Shown in pieces: positions 39,259-48,290 of a stretch of 64,000 nt of DNA. The position numbers and the translations under genes were made by a program. Location of the stretch: the NCBI RefSeq assembly GCF_900107755.1, contig NZ_FNQR01000013.1, positions 1 to 64,000 on the forward strand, read 5' to 3'. This DNA is from Thalassobacillus cyri (lineage in GTDB: Bacteria > Bacillota > Bacilli > Bacillales > Halobacillaceae). The notes below the pieces were generated by a model. It did not search any database and had not been told where the DNA came from. It saw only the letters and a program-made list of their open reading frames with translations. Numbering within the stretch: the first letter of the stretch is position 1; every line of letters begins with the position of its first letter.

Positions 39259-39858
39259 CTAAGCTTCTTCGAAATGGCGCTGAATGAGTACGGGTTGTTT
39301 CTGCTTGCCCTCAATGGCTGCTTCAACGGTTTCCGGCAGCTTTGTCATATCAGAGACCAGGGAATTCGGTTTTTTATATGGGTTATCCTGACCATATGGA
39401 ATAAAGTAGATATTTTTAGTGGCCATCAGCCTCATTAGGTTAACCCCGTTCAAACCAAGCGCATCATTCGTTGATATACCAAGAACAACTGGGCCGCCAT
39501 TTCTTAATGTTGCTTTGGCTGCCATCAATACAGGAGAATCAGTCAAAGCATTGGCCATTTTACTCATCGAGTTGCCCGTTAGTGGGGCGATTACCATACA
39601 ATCAAGCGGACGTTTGGGTCCTAAGGGTTCCGCATCCGGAATGGTCATGATCAACTCTTCTCCGGTCAGCTCTTTCAGCTTTTTCAAGTGGTCTTCTGCA
39701 TCTCCAAACCTCGTATCGGTTTTTTGTACCGTATAAGAAAGAATGGGTATCACGTTGGCTTTCATATCTATCAGACGTTTAATCTCTGGAAATACCGCAT
39801 CATACGTACAATGTGATCCAGTCAATCCGAAACCAATTGTTTTACCAGCTAGACTCAT
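39259..39858 (-). CDS. spoVFB: Dipicolinate synthase subunit B
   Basis: The flavoprotein-like subunit of dipicolinate synthase (199 aa), active in the mother cell. It has GFGLTGSHCTYDAVFPEI at the N-terminus and APLTGNSMSKMANAL, typical of the Dfp/flavoprotein family. It overlaps spoVFA by 4 bp, so the two subunits are co-translated. Confidence 0.95.
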   Translation of the reverse strand: MSLAGKTIGFGLTGSHCTYDAVFPEIKRLIDMKANVIPILSYTVQKTDTRFGDAEDHLKKLKELTGEELIMTIPDAEPLGPKRPLDCMVIAPLTGNSMSKMANALTDSPVLMAAKATLRNGGPVVLGISTNDALGLNGVNLMRLMATKNIYFIPYGQDNPYKKPNSLVSDMTKLPETVEAAIEGKQKQPVLIQRHFEEA

Positions 39859-40754
39859 TTGGTTTTTCCTTCCTTTCTCTGTTGATCCTTTAAAATCTGT
39901 AAAACAGTATTTGCCAAAATCCTGCCAGCAGTTTTCGGTGCGACAATACCAGGCAGACTTGGAGCAATCAGGGCCTTGATGCCACGTTTTTCGGCATAAC
40001 GGAAGTCGGTGCCCCCAGGTTTGGATGCAAGATCCAAAATGAACGTATGACTAGGCATTTTTCTAATGACTGAGGCATTTATAATCGGGGCGGGAATCGT
40101 ATTAATCATGATATCTGTGTTCTCTGCAACTTCATCCAGTCTGTTCAAATAAAATGGTTCGAGCCCCATTTCCTGTACTCTGGCATAATGAGCTGGTTTT
40201 CTTACACCTACAAAGACCTTTGCCCCCAGGCCTTGGAACGCCCTGGCGACACTCATACCGACTCTGCCTAGACCCAGTACATGAACTCTTGATGAATGAA
40301 TGGTGAAATCTGTATTTTGGATGACCATCATGATCGCGCCTTCTACGGTAGGGACTGAATTGTAAATTGCTACATCATCTCTGGAGAGCAATGGAATCAA
40401 CAAGCGATCAGAGGTTTCTAGCAACTTGGTTAAATAACCATTGGCTATTCCGGTTAAGAAAATACAACCTTCCTTCGTCCGCTCCACCCATTTTTCATCC
40501 AGCACCATGTTTTGGTTGGAAAAAATACTATCAATATTGCCGCTTTCATCTGTCCCGGCTACAGGCAGAATTACGACATCAAATTTTTCTACTTCATCAT
40601 CATCCATATCGATATGATTTGCTCCGGTAAAGCCATAATCCAATTGATCGAATCCAACTAAGTGAAGTGTAGCATCCCATTCACTCAGCTTGCGTATCAT
40701 TTCGATCTGTCTGGCGTCACCGCCGAGGATTGCCACATTCCATCCGGTCAGCAT
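39855..40754 (-). CDS. spoVFA: Dipicolinate synthase subunit A
   Basis: The NAD(P)-dependent subunit of dipicolinate synthase (299 aa). It has a Rossmann motif GLGRVGMSVARAF at mid-protein and an N-terminal domain starting MLTGWNVAILGGDARQ. Product: dipicolinic acid, the calcium chelator of the spore core. Start: ATG at 40754 with AAAGGAGGTG; the longer frame to 40835 would begin upstream of the sigma-K promoter and is excluded. Confidence 0.96.
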   Translation of the reverse strand: MLTGWNVAILGGDARQIEMIRKLSEWDATLHLVGFDQLDYGFTGANHIDMDDDEVEKFDVVILPVAGTDESGNIDSIFSNQNMVLDEKWVERTKEGCIFLTGIANGYLTKLLETSDRLLIPLLSRDDVAIYNSVPTVEGAIMMVIQNTDFTIHSSRVHVLGLGRVGMSVARAFQGLGAKVFVGVRKPAHYARVQEMGLEPFYLNRLDEVAENTDIMINTIPAPIINASVIRKMPSHTFILDLASKPGGTDFRYAEKRGIKALIAPSLPGIVAPKTAGRILANTVLQILKDQQRKEGKTK

Positions 40755-40796
40755 ACCGGACACCTCCTTTTGCATGGGTGCTTTATGTTCTCCCTC

Positions 40797-40823
40797 TATC
40801 CTATGTGGGAGCGGTATGTTCGT
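40797..40823 (-). promoter_or_regulatory. Sigma-K promoter of the spoVFA cluster
   Basis: Minus strand: AC (40822-40823), 16 bp, CATAGGATA (40797-40805). This is an exact match to AC-N16-CATAnnnTA and is about 45 bp before the spoVFA start. spoVF is known to be sigma-K controlled in B. subtilis. Confidence 0.85.
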
Positions 40824-40861
40824 TCCTTGTATCATTACCAGGTCATTTAATTATGTAAATC

Positions 40862-40888
40862 AAAAAAAGCTCAGCGTTTAATCTGAGC
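40862..40888 (-). terminator. Terminator upstream of spoVFA, not next to any gene
   Basis: Stem GCTCAG / CTGAGC (40869-40874, 40883-40888) followed by seven T on the minus strand. The nearest upstream gene, ymxH, already has its own terminator 650 bp away. This one could end a transcript from structured repeat copy 2. Confidence 0.85.
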
Positions 40889-40945
40889 AACCTGCAGCGT
40901 AATCATTTATTTTATTCGCTATCTTAAGAGCTGTTGCTGGATCTA

Positions 40946-41205
40946 ACAGTTAAGTTCCCTTTTGCTGAAGACTCAGTTTCGAGACTTTAGGTTGCAATGA
41001 TGGTGGTTGGGAAAACGGATCGCTTTCCGTGGGCATGTGGTGAGCTTCCTCAGGCTTCGCCTTGCGGGATCTCACCGACCATGTTCATCCCACAGGACTT
41101 TGTAATAAGCATCTTGAAGAAACACCGCACGAAGGAAATGCGTAGCATTTTCGAGGAGTCTCACCGTTTTTCCAGCCACCATATGGTTGTAAAAATCTCG
41201 AAACT
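40946..41205 (-). repeat. Structured intergenic repeat, copy 2 (with 60-nt insertion)
   Basis: This is the same element as at 1-193, in opposite orientation. The terminal inverted repeat TCTCGAAACT (41196-41205) pairs perfectly with AGTTTCGAGA (40975-40984). The outer stem is 17 bp (41164-41180 with 41002-41018, a few G-T pairs and mismatches). Inner GGTGAG/CTCACC and apical AGGC-GAA-GCCT stems are present, as are the conserved GAGACTCCT and GGAAAGCGA segments. The tail (40946-40984) is nearly identical to copy 1. A 60-nt segment (41094-41153) is absent from the other copies. The rest of the 800-bp gap (40889-40945, 41206-41303, 41501-41533) holds no gene that I can support. Confidence 0.85.
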
Positions 41206-41303
41206 TCTGTTATGAATGGCATACTTTTGAAGCAATAAGAACGGATCAATCTGGCATTGTAATAGTATTCTCCTAACAATTTAGGGTAAGTAAATTTAAG
41301 AGC

Positions 41304-41500
41304 GATTTCGATAATCTTATGTGGTAAGAGGCGTGGGGGAAGGTTGAGACTCCTGCGGGAAAGGATAGACTGGCAAGACCCCACAGAGCTTTAGCTCGAG
41401 GAGGCTTGCCGGCTTCCCCGCGGAAAGCGAATCCTTCCCCAACGCCCCCTAGACATTACCAAACATCTCGAAATCAAGTCTTCGACTTTTCGGCCCTTTA
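41304..41500 (+). repeat. Structured intergenic repeat, copy 3
   Basis: Third copy, head-to-head with copy 2 and 98 bp away. Terminal inverted repeat GATTTCGATA / TCTCGAAATC (41304-41313, 41466-41475; 9 of 10 paired). Outer stem GCGTGGGGGAAGG / CCTTCCCCAACGC (41331-41343, 41433-41445). Middle stems GCGGGAA / TTCCCCGC and GGCAAG / CTTGCC (41372-41377, 41405-41410). Apical GAGCT-TT-AGCTC (41386-41397). Conserved GAGACTCCT and GGAAAGCGA segments are present. The tail diverges from copies 1 and 2 beyond AGTCTTC. Confidence 0.85.
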
Positions 41501-41533
41501 GTTGAATAAACTTCTTATGAACAAAGCGGAAAT

Positions 41534-41573
41534 CAAAAAAACGAGGCACGAATCGATGGACGATTCGTGCCTC
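41534..41573 (-). terminator. Terminator after ymxH
   Basis: Perfect 13-bp stem GAGGCACGAATCG / CGATTCGTGCCTC (41543-41573) followed by GTTTTTTT on the minus strand. Confidence 0.95.
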
Positions 41574-41812
41574 TATTCTTTTTTAGGCTGGATCAAAATC
41601 ATATCTTCCCCGACCCGGATGATTTCATTCCAGGTAATCCGGTGACCCTCGTTACCTGACTTCACACCGAACCATTTATATTCAGGAATGACAAACGATT
41701 TAATTTGCCCTGTTTTTTCATCTATCTCTAAATCGGTCTGACCTAAGATGCCAAGTTTGGTGCCACTGGCTACATCCACGATTTCTTTCCCGCTAAGGCT
41801 TCTGAATCGCAT
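41573..41812 (-). CDS. ymxH: YlmC/YmxH family sporulation protein (PRC-barrel)
   Basis: A 79-aa PRC-barrel-like protein of the YlmC/YmxH family, restricted to spore-formers. Function is unknown. It shows LSGKEIVDVASGTKLGILGQ and the end WNEIIRVGEDMILIQ. Start: ATG at 41812 after AAGGAGG. It follows ylxY directly; in B. subtilis the M16 peptidase gene mlpA lies between them. Confidence 0.88.
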   Translation of the reverse strand: MRFRSLSGKEIVDVASGTKLGILGQTDLEIDEKTGQIKSFVIPEYKWFGVKSGNEGHRITWNEIIRVGEDMILIQPKKE

Positions 41813-41828
41813 GATCTGCCTCCTTCTT

Positions 41829-42773
41829 TTACCTCGATTCACTCATCAATGCCTCAATATTATTTATTTTCAATCCTTTTTCACTTATTTGCTCGATCAT
41901 TTCCCCGAGACTCTGAGCTGTTACTGCTGTTGGGTGCATTAATACCATGGCTCCGGGGTGAATTTTGGAAACTACCCGTTGGACCATCACTTGTTTTGTG
42001 GGCTTTTTCCAATCTACGGTGTCGACTGTCCATAGTACAGTCTCCATCTTCAATGCTGCGGCAGTTTCTATGACAGCATCATTATAGCTGCCAGAAGGCG
42101 GAGCAAACCATTTTGGATTTTCATCCGTCAACGAGGCTAAGATTTGGTTTGTTCGTTCTATTTGTTCCTGAATTTCTCCGCTGTTCATTCTACTCATATC
42201 AGGGTGGTTATATGCATGGTTTCCTATTATATGTCCCTCTTCTTTGATCATTTTTACCAAATCAGGATTTTTTTCCGCAAATTTTCCCTCAATGAAAAAA
42301 TTGGCTTTTACCTTTTTCTCCTTCAGGGTTTTTAACATGGAAGGAATATGCTCAGCTCCCCAGGATACATTGACTAAAAAGGTTACCATTTCCTTATCAG
42401 GATGACCTCGGTAAATAGGAGAAGCAGGGAGATCTTCCAGTGATTTCTTTGGACGAACAGGATCAAACACTAACTTTTTTTCATTAAAAACCCCTTCTTT
42501 TTTCATTTTGTCAAAGGATTTTTTAATATTAACTTTTTTTCCGTTCAATCCCGGGGTTTTTTTCCACACTTGATCAATGTAAGCATCCTCCGGAGCAACT
42601 TCGAATTCAGTACGTCTTTCTTTGATCTCTTGATAGAGAGGAGTTGTTTCTATAGAAGCTGTGAGCGGGAGATAAACATTTGTAGTAAGGCCGTACATAC
42701 TGTTCATAGCAAAAAATCCAATAAAGGTGATTAAAATAGCTAATGCAGTTGACCATATGTAGCGTGGTTTCAC
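41829..42773 (-). CDS. ylxY: YlxY, sporulation-associated polysaccharide deacetylase-like protein
   Basis: A 314-aa NodB-fold protein with an N-terminal membrane anchor/signal (about residues 8-25). The metal-binding histidine pair (GNHAYNHP), WTVDTVDW and the late VLMHP histidine are present. The usual catalytic Asp-Asp motif (FDDGP) is replaced by NVSWGA, and the motif-3 Arg by Ala (FAPPSG), so normal deacetylase activity is doubtful. Start: GTG at 42773 after GGGAGG. A CATAAGTTA sequence at 42796-42804 resembles a sigma-K -10, but the AC element is at 15 rather than 16 bp. Confidence 0.88.
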   Translation of the reverse strand: MKPRYIWSTALAILITFIGFFAMNSMYGLTTNVYLPLTASIETTPLYQEIKERRTEFEVAPEDAYIDQVWKKTPGLNGKKVNIKKSFDKMKKEGVFNEKKLVFDPVRPKKSLEDLPASPIYRGHPDKEMVTFLVNVSWGAEHIPSMLKTLKEKKVKANFFIEGKFAEKNPDLVKMIKEEGHIIGNHAYNHPDMSRMNSGEIQEQIERTNQILASLTDENPKWFAPPSGSYNDAVIETAAALKMETVLWTVDTVDWKKPTKQVMVQRVVSKIHPGAMVLMHPTAVTAQSLGEMIEQISEKGLKINNIEALMSESR

Positions 42774-42846
42774 ATTTATCCCTCCCCTCTATTATTAACT
42801 TATGGAGAAGGAGGACGAGGTAGAACTGCACAAATAAATGAAGTTA

Positions 42847-42875
42847 TAAAAAAAGAAACTGGCTGCCCAGCTTCT
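42847..42875 (-). terminator. Terminator after pnp
   Basis: Stem AGAAGCTGG / CCAGTTTCT (42854-42875) followed by TTTTTTATAAC on the minus strand. Confidence 0.9.
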
Positions 42876-42881
42876 TTTTCG

Positions 42882-45011
<2,130 letters not shown>

Positions 45012-45132
45012 AAATTTCTATACTCCTCTCAATACTCACTGATAAAGTGAAACAATCTCTCCTTATCGCCTTTACTCAGCAGTTGATCTTGGATGTTTAC
45101 GCTTTTAGTAAAAAGCTGAAGAGATATGCGTT

Positions 45133-45160
45133 TATAAAAGTATGCAACCAAAGGCTGCAT
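45133..45160 (-). terminator. Hairpin in the rpsO-pnp gap
   Basis: Stem ATGCAGCC-TTT-GGTTGCAT (45142-45160) followed by ACTTTTAT on the minus strand, between the rpsO terminator and pnp. It may be a partial terminator or a processing site in the pnp leader. Confidence 0.5.
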
Positions 45161-45182
45161 CTTTATGTATTCAAACATACAG

Positions 45183-45209
45183 AAAAAGCGGGATAAACTC
45201 CCGCTTTTT
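45183..45209 (-). terminator. Terminator after rpsO
   Basis: Stem AAAAAGCGGGA / TCCCGCTTTTT (45183-45209), 10 bp after the rpsO stop, ending in five T. Confidence 0.93.
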
Positions 45210-45218
45210 GTCTTTACA

Positions 45219-45488
45219 TTAACGACGCAAGCCAAGACTCTTGATCAACTCGCGGTAACGTGTAACGTCATTATTACGTAGGTAGTTCAATAGGTTACGA
45301 CGCTTACCTACCATTTTCAACAAACCACGGCGAGAATGATGGTCTTTCTTATGCGTGCGCAAATGTTCATTCAAGCTGGTGATCTGCTCAGTCAATACAG
45401 CAACTTGTACTTCTGGAGATCCAGTGTCGTTGTCATGAGTCTTATACTCATTAATGATTTCGTTTTTACGTTCTTGTGTGATGGCCAT
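45219..45488 (-). CDS. rpsO: 30S ribosomal protein S15
   Basis: Primary 16S rRNA-binding protein (89 aa), with the family segments [29 protein letters not shown] and [13 protein letters not shown]. Start: ATG after CTAGGAGGTG. It stands alone between two terminators, with a leader that may carry autoregulatory structure. Confidence 0.98.
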   Translation of the reverse strand: MAITQERKNEIINEYKTHDNDTGSPEVQVAVLTEQITSLNEHLRTHKKDHHSRRGLLKMVGKRRNLLNYLRNNDVTRYRELIKSLGLRR

Positions 45489-45595
45489 ACGGCTACACCT
45501 CCTAGATTTCTATAAAAATTCCCTTTCCCCTAGCAAGCGTTGGAGGAACGCATTGCCAAGCGAAGGTTCCGTATTTAAGGGTACAACTTTTGCAT
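45489..45595 (-). promoter_or_regulatory. rpsO leader, possible S15 autoregulatory RNA
   Basis: The 120-bp gap before rpsO holds several pairable segments: GGAAC...GTTCC, CGCTTG repeats, and CTAG (near 45530) with TCTAG beside the ribosome binding site. S15 represses its own translation in several bacteria, including Geobacillus. The match here is by position and pairing only. A weak ribF 3' hairpin, TTGCAT...ATGCAA, lies at the distal end. Confidence 0.4.
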
Positions 45596-45609
45596 AAAAA
45601 ATGCAAGGA

Positions 45610-46557
45610 TTAGTTCTGGTGATCAGAGAAAAAACGACGGATTTCCAGTTCATCCAGCTTCAGTTGTTCAATCAGAGCTTCGACTCCATTGAACTTTTCT
45701 TCCTTTCGAATGAAAGCATGCCAATAGACTTCCAGCCAATCATTATAAATATCTCCAGAAAAGTCAAAAATATACACTTCGAGGTTTGGTTTTTCAGCAT
45801 CATCCTGAAAGGTCGGTTTATATCCAAGATTGGCCATCCCAGTATAGACTTGTCCGTTGTGTTTGACACTGACGGCATACACTCCTACACGCGGCAATAA
45901 ATAGTCCTCGTGCAACTGGATATTTGCGGTAGGAAATCCAATCGTCCTTCCGCGTTGATCGCCTTCCACCACTCTTCCATAAGTAGAAAAGGGACGATCA
46001 AGCAGCCTGGATACCTCTTGCATATTACCCTGTTTCAGTTCATGACGAATACGGGTCGAACTGATTTTCTCATCATGATCTTCTACTTTTTCGATAACAG
46101 TCTGGTCAAATTTTCCCCGGGAATGAAATGGCAGTGTCTCCATGTTGCCTCTACCCATCCTCCCATAGCTATAATCGAATCCCGCTATGACATGTCGGAC
46201 GTTCAACTGGATAAGAAATTGATCGACAAATTCCTGGGGTAAGAGATCCGCTAACCATTCATCAAAATTGACGATGAACAATTGTTCCACCCCAAGACGC
46301 TCCAATATCTGCTGTTTCTCCCGCAGCGGTGTAATATATTTAGCATGCTGCTCCTGTTTTTTCAATACAACAGAAGGATGAGGATAAAATGTCATCACAG
46401 CACTTTGAAGCTTATCCTCCCGTGCTTTAGCCACAGCGGTATTGATCAGCTTCTGATGGCCTTTGTGGACGCCATCAAAAAATCCGAGCGCTAGTGCGGA
46501 AGGAGGAAAATCATCGGTATCAAAATCATGGGGATATTTCAATTCGGTAATTTTCAC
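45610..46557 (-). CDS. ribF: Bifunctional riboflavin kinase/FAD synthetase
   Basis: RibF (ribC in B. subtilis) converts riboflavin to FMN and FAD. The 315-aa product has an N-terminal nucleotidyltransferase domain (LGFFDGVHKGHQKLI) and a C-terminal flavokinase domain (GDQRGRTIGFPTAN). Start: I choose GTG at 46557 with AGGTGAAC just upstream; a GTG three codons earlier lies within that ribosome binding site. It follows truB closely, as in B. subtilis. Confidence 0.95.
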   Translation of the reverse strand: MKITELKYPHDFDTDDFPPSALALGFFDGVHKGHQKLINTAVAKAREDKLQSAVMTFYPHPSVVLKKQEQHAKYITPLREKQQILERLGVEQLFIVNFDEWLADLLPQEFVDQFLIQLNVRHVIAGFDYSYGRMGRGNMETLPFHSRGKFDQTVIEKVEDHDEKISSTRIRHELKQGNMQEVSRLLDRPFSTYGRVVEGDQRGRTIGFPTANIQLHEDYLLPRVGVYAVSVKHNGQVYTGMANLGYKPTFQDDAEKPNLEVYIFDFSGDIYNDWLEVYWHAFIRKEEKFNGVEALIEQLKLDELEIRRFFSDHQN

Positions 46558-46593
46558 GGTGTTCACCTACTTTTACTACAGATAAAGCCTCCA

Positions 46594-47490
46594 TCAGAGA
46601 ACTCTTACCGGTTTAACTTTCCCTTGTTTTTCCGGATGGAATTGATAGATTGCCAGAACTTCATCTTGAAATTTGACACAAAAAACATCACTGGTAAAGG
46701 TTTGAGATGGTGAAGGCAGCACTTGTCCATGCTTAATTCTTACACGTGTTTCTTCATCTACCTGCCAGGCATCCAAATGATTTAAACCTCTTACAAGCGG
46801 CAGCAACAGTTTGTCATAAGCTTCATCGTCAGCCAGCTTTTGGATCTCTTCTAATGAGAAACAATCCTCTTTGCTGATATCACCTGTTCGCGTACGTTCA
46901 AGAAATGACATATGGGCAGGGTAGCCAAGTTCCCTCCCGATGTCCACGCATAAAGTTCGGATATAGGTGCCTTTGGAACAAATGACTTGAAATGGAAAAC
47001 TGGCTTTTCCATCCTCATATCGTATGGAGTCCAGCTTTTCTATATTATGAATATAAACCTCACGGACAGGACGTTCAACTATTTTCCCTTCTCTTGCATA
47101 TTCATAAAGTTTTTTTCCTTTTACTTTAACTGCAGAGTACATCGGGGGAATTTGTTTAATCTTTCCTTGAAAGGAGTGCAAAATTTCCCTGACAGCCTTC
47201 TCATCAAACGGCTCGGACACTTCCAGGGTTTCAACTACTTCCCCGGAGCTGTCTTCTGTATCCGTGGCATATCCGAGAGTCACGACAGCTTCATAGACTT
47301 TCACTGTATCCGTCAAAAACGGTACGATCTTGGTAGCACGCCCGATACATAATGGAAGTACTCCTTCGACATCTGGATCAAGGGTACCTGTATGGCCGAC
47401 TTTCCTGGTATGCAGGATTTTTCTCACCTTCATAACACAATCATGGGAAGTCCAACCCTTTGGTTTCCAAACCGGCAGTATACCATCCAA
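46594..47490 (-). CDS. truB: tRNA pseudouridine-55 synthase
   Basis: TruB makes pseudouridine 55 in the T-loop of tRNAs. The 298-aa product has the catalytic Asp in GTLDPDVEGVLP and a C-terminal PUA-like region. Start: TTG at 47490, eight bases from AGGAGG; the GTG three codons earlier overlaps that AGGAGG. The 138-bp gap to rbfA has a stem-rich 3' end (CTCC-GAAG-GGAG, then GGTCTTTTC). Confidence 0.95.
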   Translation of the reverse strand: MDGILPVWKPKGWTSHDCVMKVRKILHTRKVGHTGTLDPDVEGVLPLCIGRATKIVPFLTDTVKVYEAVVTLGYATDTEDSSGEVVETLEVSEPFDEKAVREILHSFQGKIKQIPPMYSAVKVKGKKLYEYAREGKIVERPVREVYIHNIEKLDSIRYEDGKASFPFQVICSKGTYIRTLCVDIGRELGYPAHMSFLERTRTGDISKEDCFSLEEIQKLADDEAYDKLLLPLVRGLNHLDAWQVDEETRVRIKHGQVLPSPSQTFTSDVFCVKFQDEVLAIYQFHPEKQGKVKPVRVL

Positions 47491-47628
47491 ACTACACACC
47501 TCCTAATCAAAAGAAAAGACCGTCTCCCTTCGGAGCCCTCTCTATGCCCTTTCGGATACAGTCGGAATTCAGCAGCTGTATATACTCGGGCACAAGAGCA
47601 GGCAAAAAGAGGACAGTCTTAGTCTGGA

Positions 47629-47982
47629 TTAATTGCTATGCGTATCATTCAAATCACGAAGTATCTCTTCGATACGATTGCCTCGTTCAATCGCTTCATC
47701 GAATTCAAAAGATATTTCTGGTGTTTTGCGCAGGCGGATTCTTTTTCCTATCTCAGAACGTATGAATCCTTTTGCCTTTGCCAAACCGAGCAATGTATCC
47801 TGCTGTTGTTTATCGTCGCCTAAAACGGAGATATAAACTTTCGCTTGTTGAAGGTCACCGGTAACACTTACATCTGTGACCGTCACAAAACCTACACGAG
47901 GGTCTTTGATCTTTTTGCTGATAATATCTCCAAGCTCTTTCTTCATTTGTTCTGCTACGCGATTGGCACGTAAATCACTCAT
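47629..47982 (-). CDS. rbfA: Ribosome-binding factor A
   Basis: A 30S maturation factor (117 aa, KH-like fold) needed for 16S 5'-end processing and growth in the cold. It has [17 protein letters not shown] and [18 protein letters not shown]. Start: ATG at 47982 after AGAGGTGG; the frame to 48021 overlaps ylxP and is less likely. Confidence 0.96.
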   Translation of the reverse strand: MSDLRANRVAEQMKKELGDIISKKIKDPRVGFVTVTDVSVTGDLQQAKVYISVLGDDKQQQDTLLGLAKAKGFIRSEIGKRIRLRKTPEISFEFDEAIERGNRIEEILRDLNDTHSN

Positions 47983-48011
47983 GTCATCCACCTCTTCTAT
48001 GCTAAGGCAGG

Positions 48012-48290
48012 TTAACACCAATCCAATGTCGTCTCTGCCCTTTCAATTTCAGGAAATGAGTCAATGAAGGCTAACGCTTGTTGGATCAGCCGTTCTGCCT
48101 GAACCCGGTCACTTGAAATCGTCACGATGCCGATTACAGTACGCTGCCATAAGTCCTGGTAATCCAGTTCACTTACAGCAACGTTGTATTCGTTTTGCAG
48201 CCGGGTAGTAATCCGTTTAATGACAGAACGTTTCTCCTTCAACGACTGAGCGTCATAGATGAAGCATTCTACTTCAGCACTGAGGATCAT
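48012..48290 (-). CDS. ylxP: YlxP, DUF503 family protein
   Basis: A 92-aa conserved protein between infB and rbfA; some homologues are implicated in ribosome assembly. It has [26 protein letters not shown]-type family sequence. The start ATG overlaps the infB stop (ATGA), so it is translationally coupled. Confidence 0.92.
   Translation of the reverse strand: MILSAEVECFIYDAQSLKEKRSVIKRITTRLQNEYNVAVSELDYQDLWQRTVIGIVTISSDRVQAERLIQQALAFIDSFPEIERAETTLDWC

Noticed and set aside
41085-41384. 99-aa minus-strand open frame across the two repeats
   Set aside because: It runs through repeat copy 2, the spacer and part of copy 3, has no clear ribosome binding site, and its codons follow the stems of the repeats. 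Likely a chance frame of a kind often annotated in such repeats.
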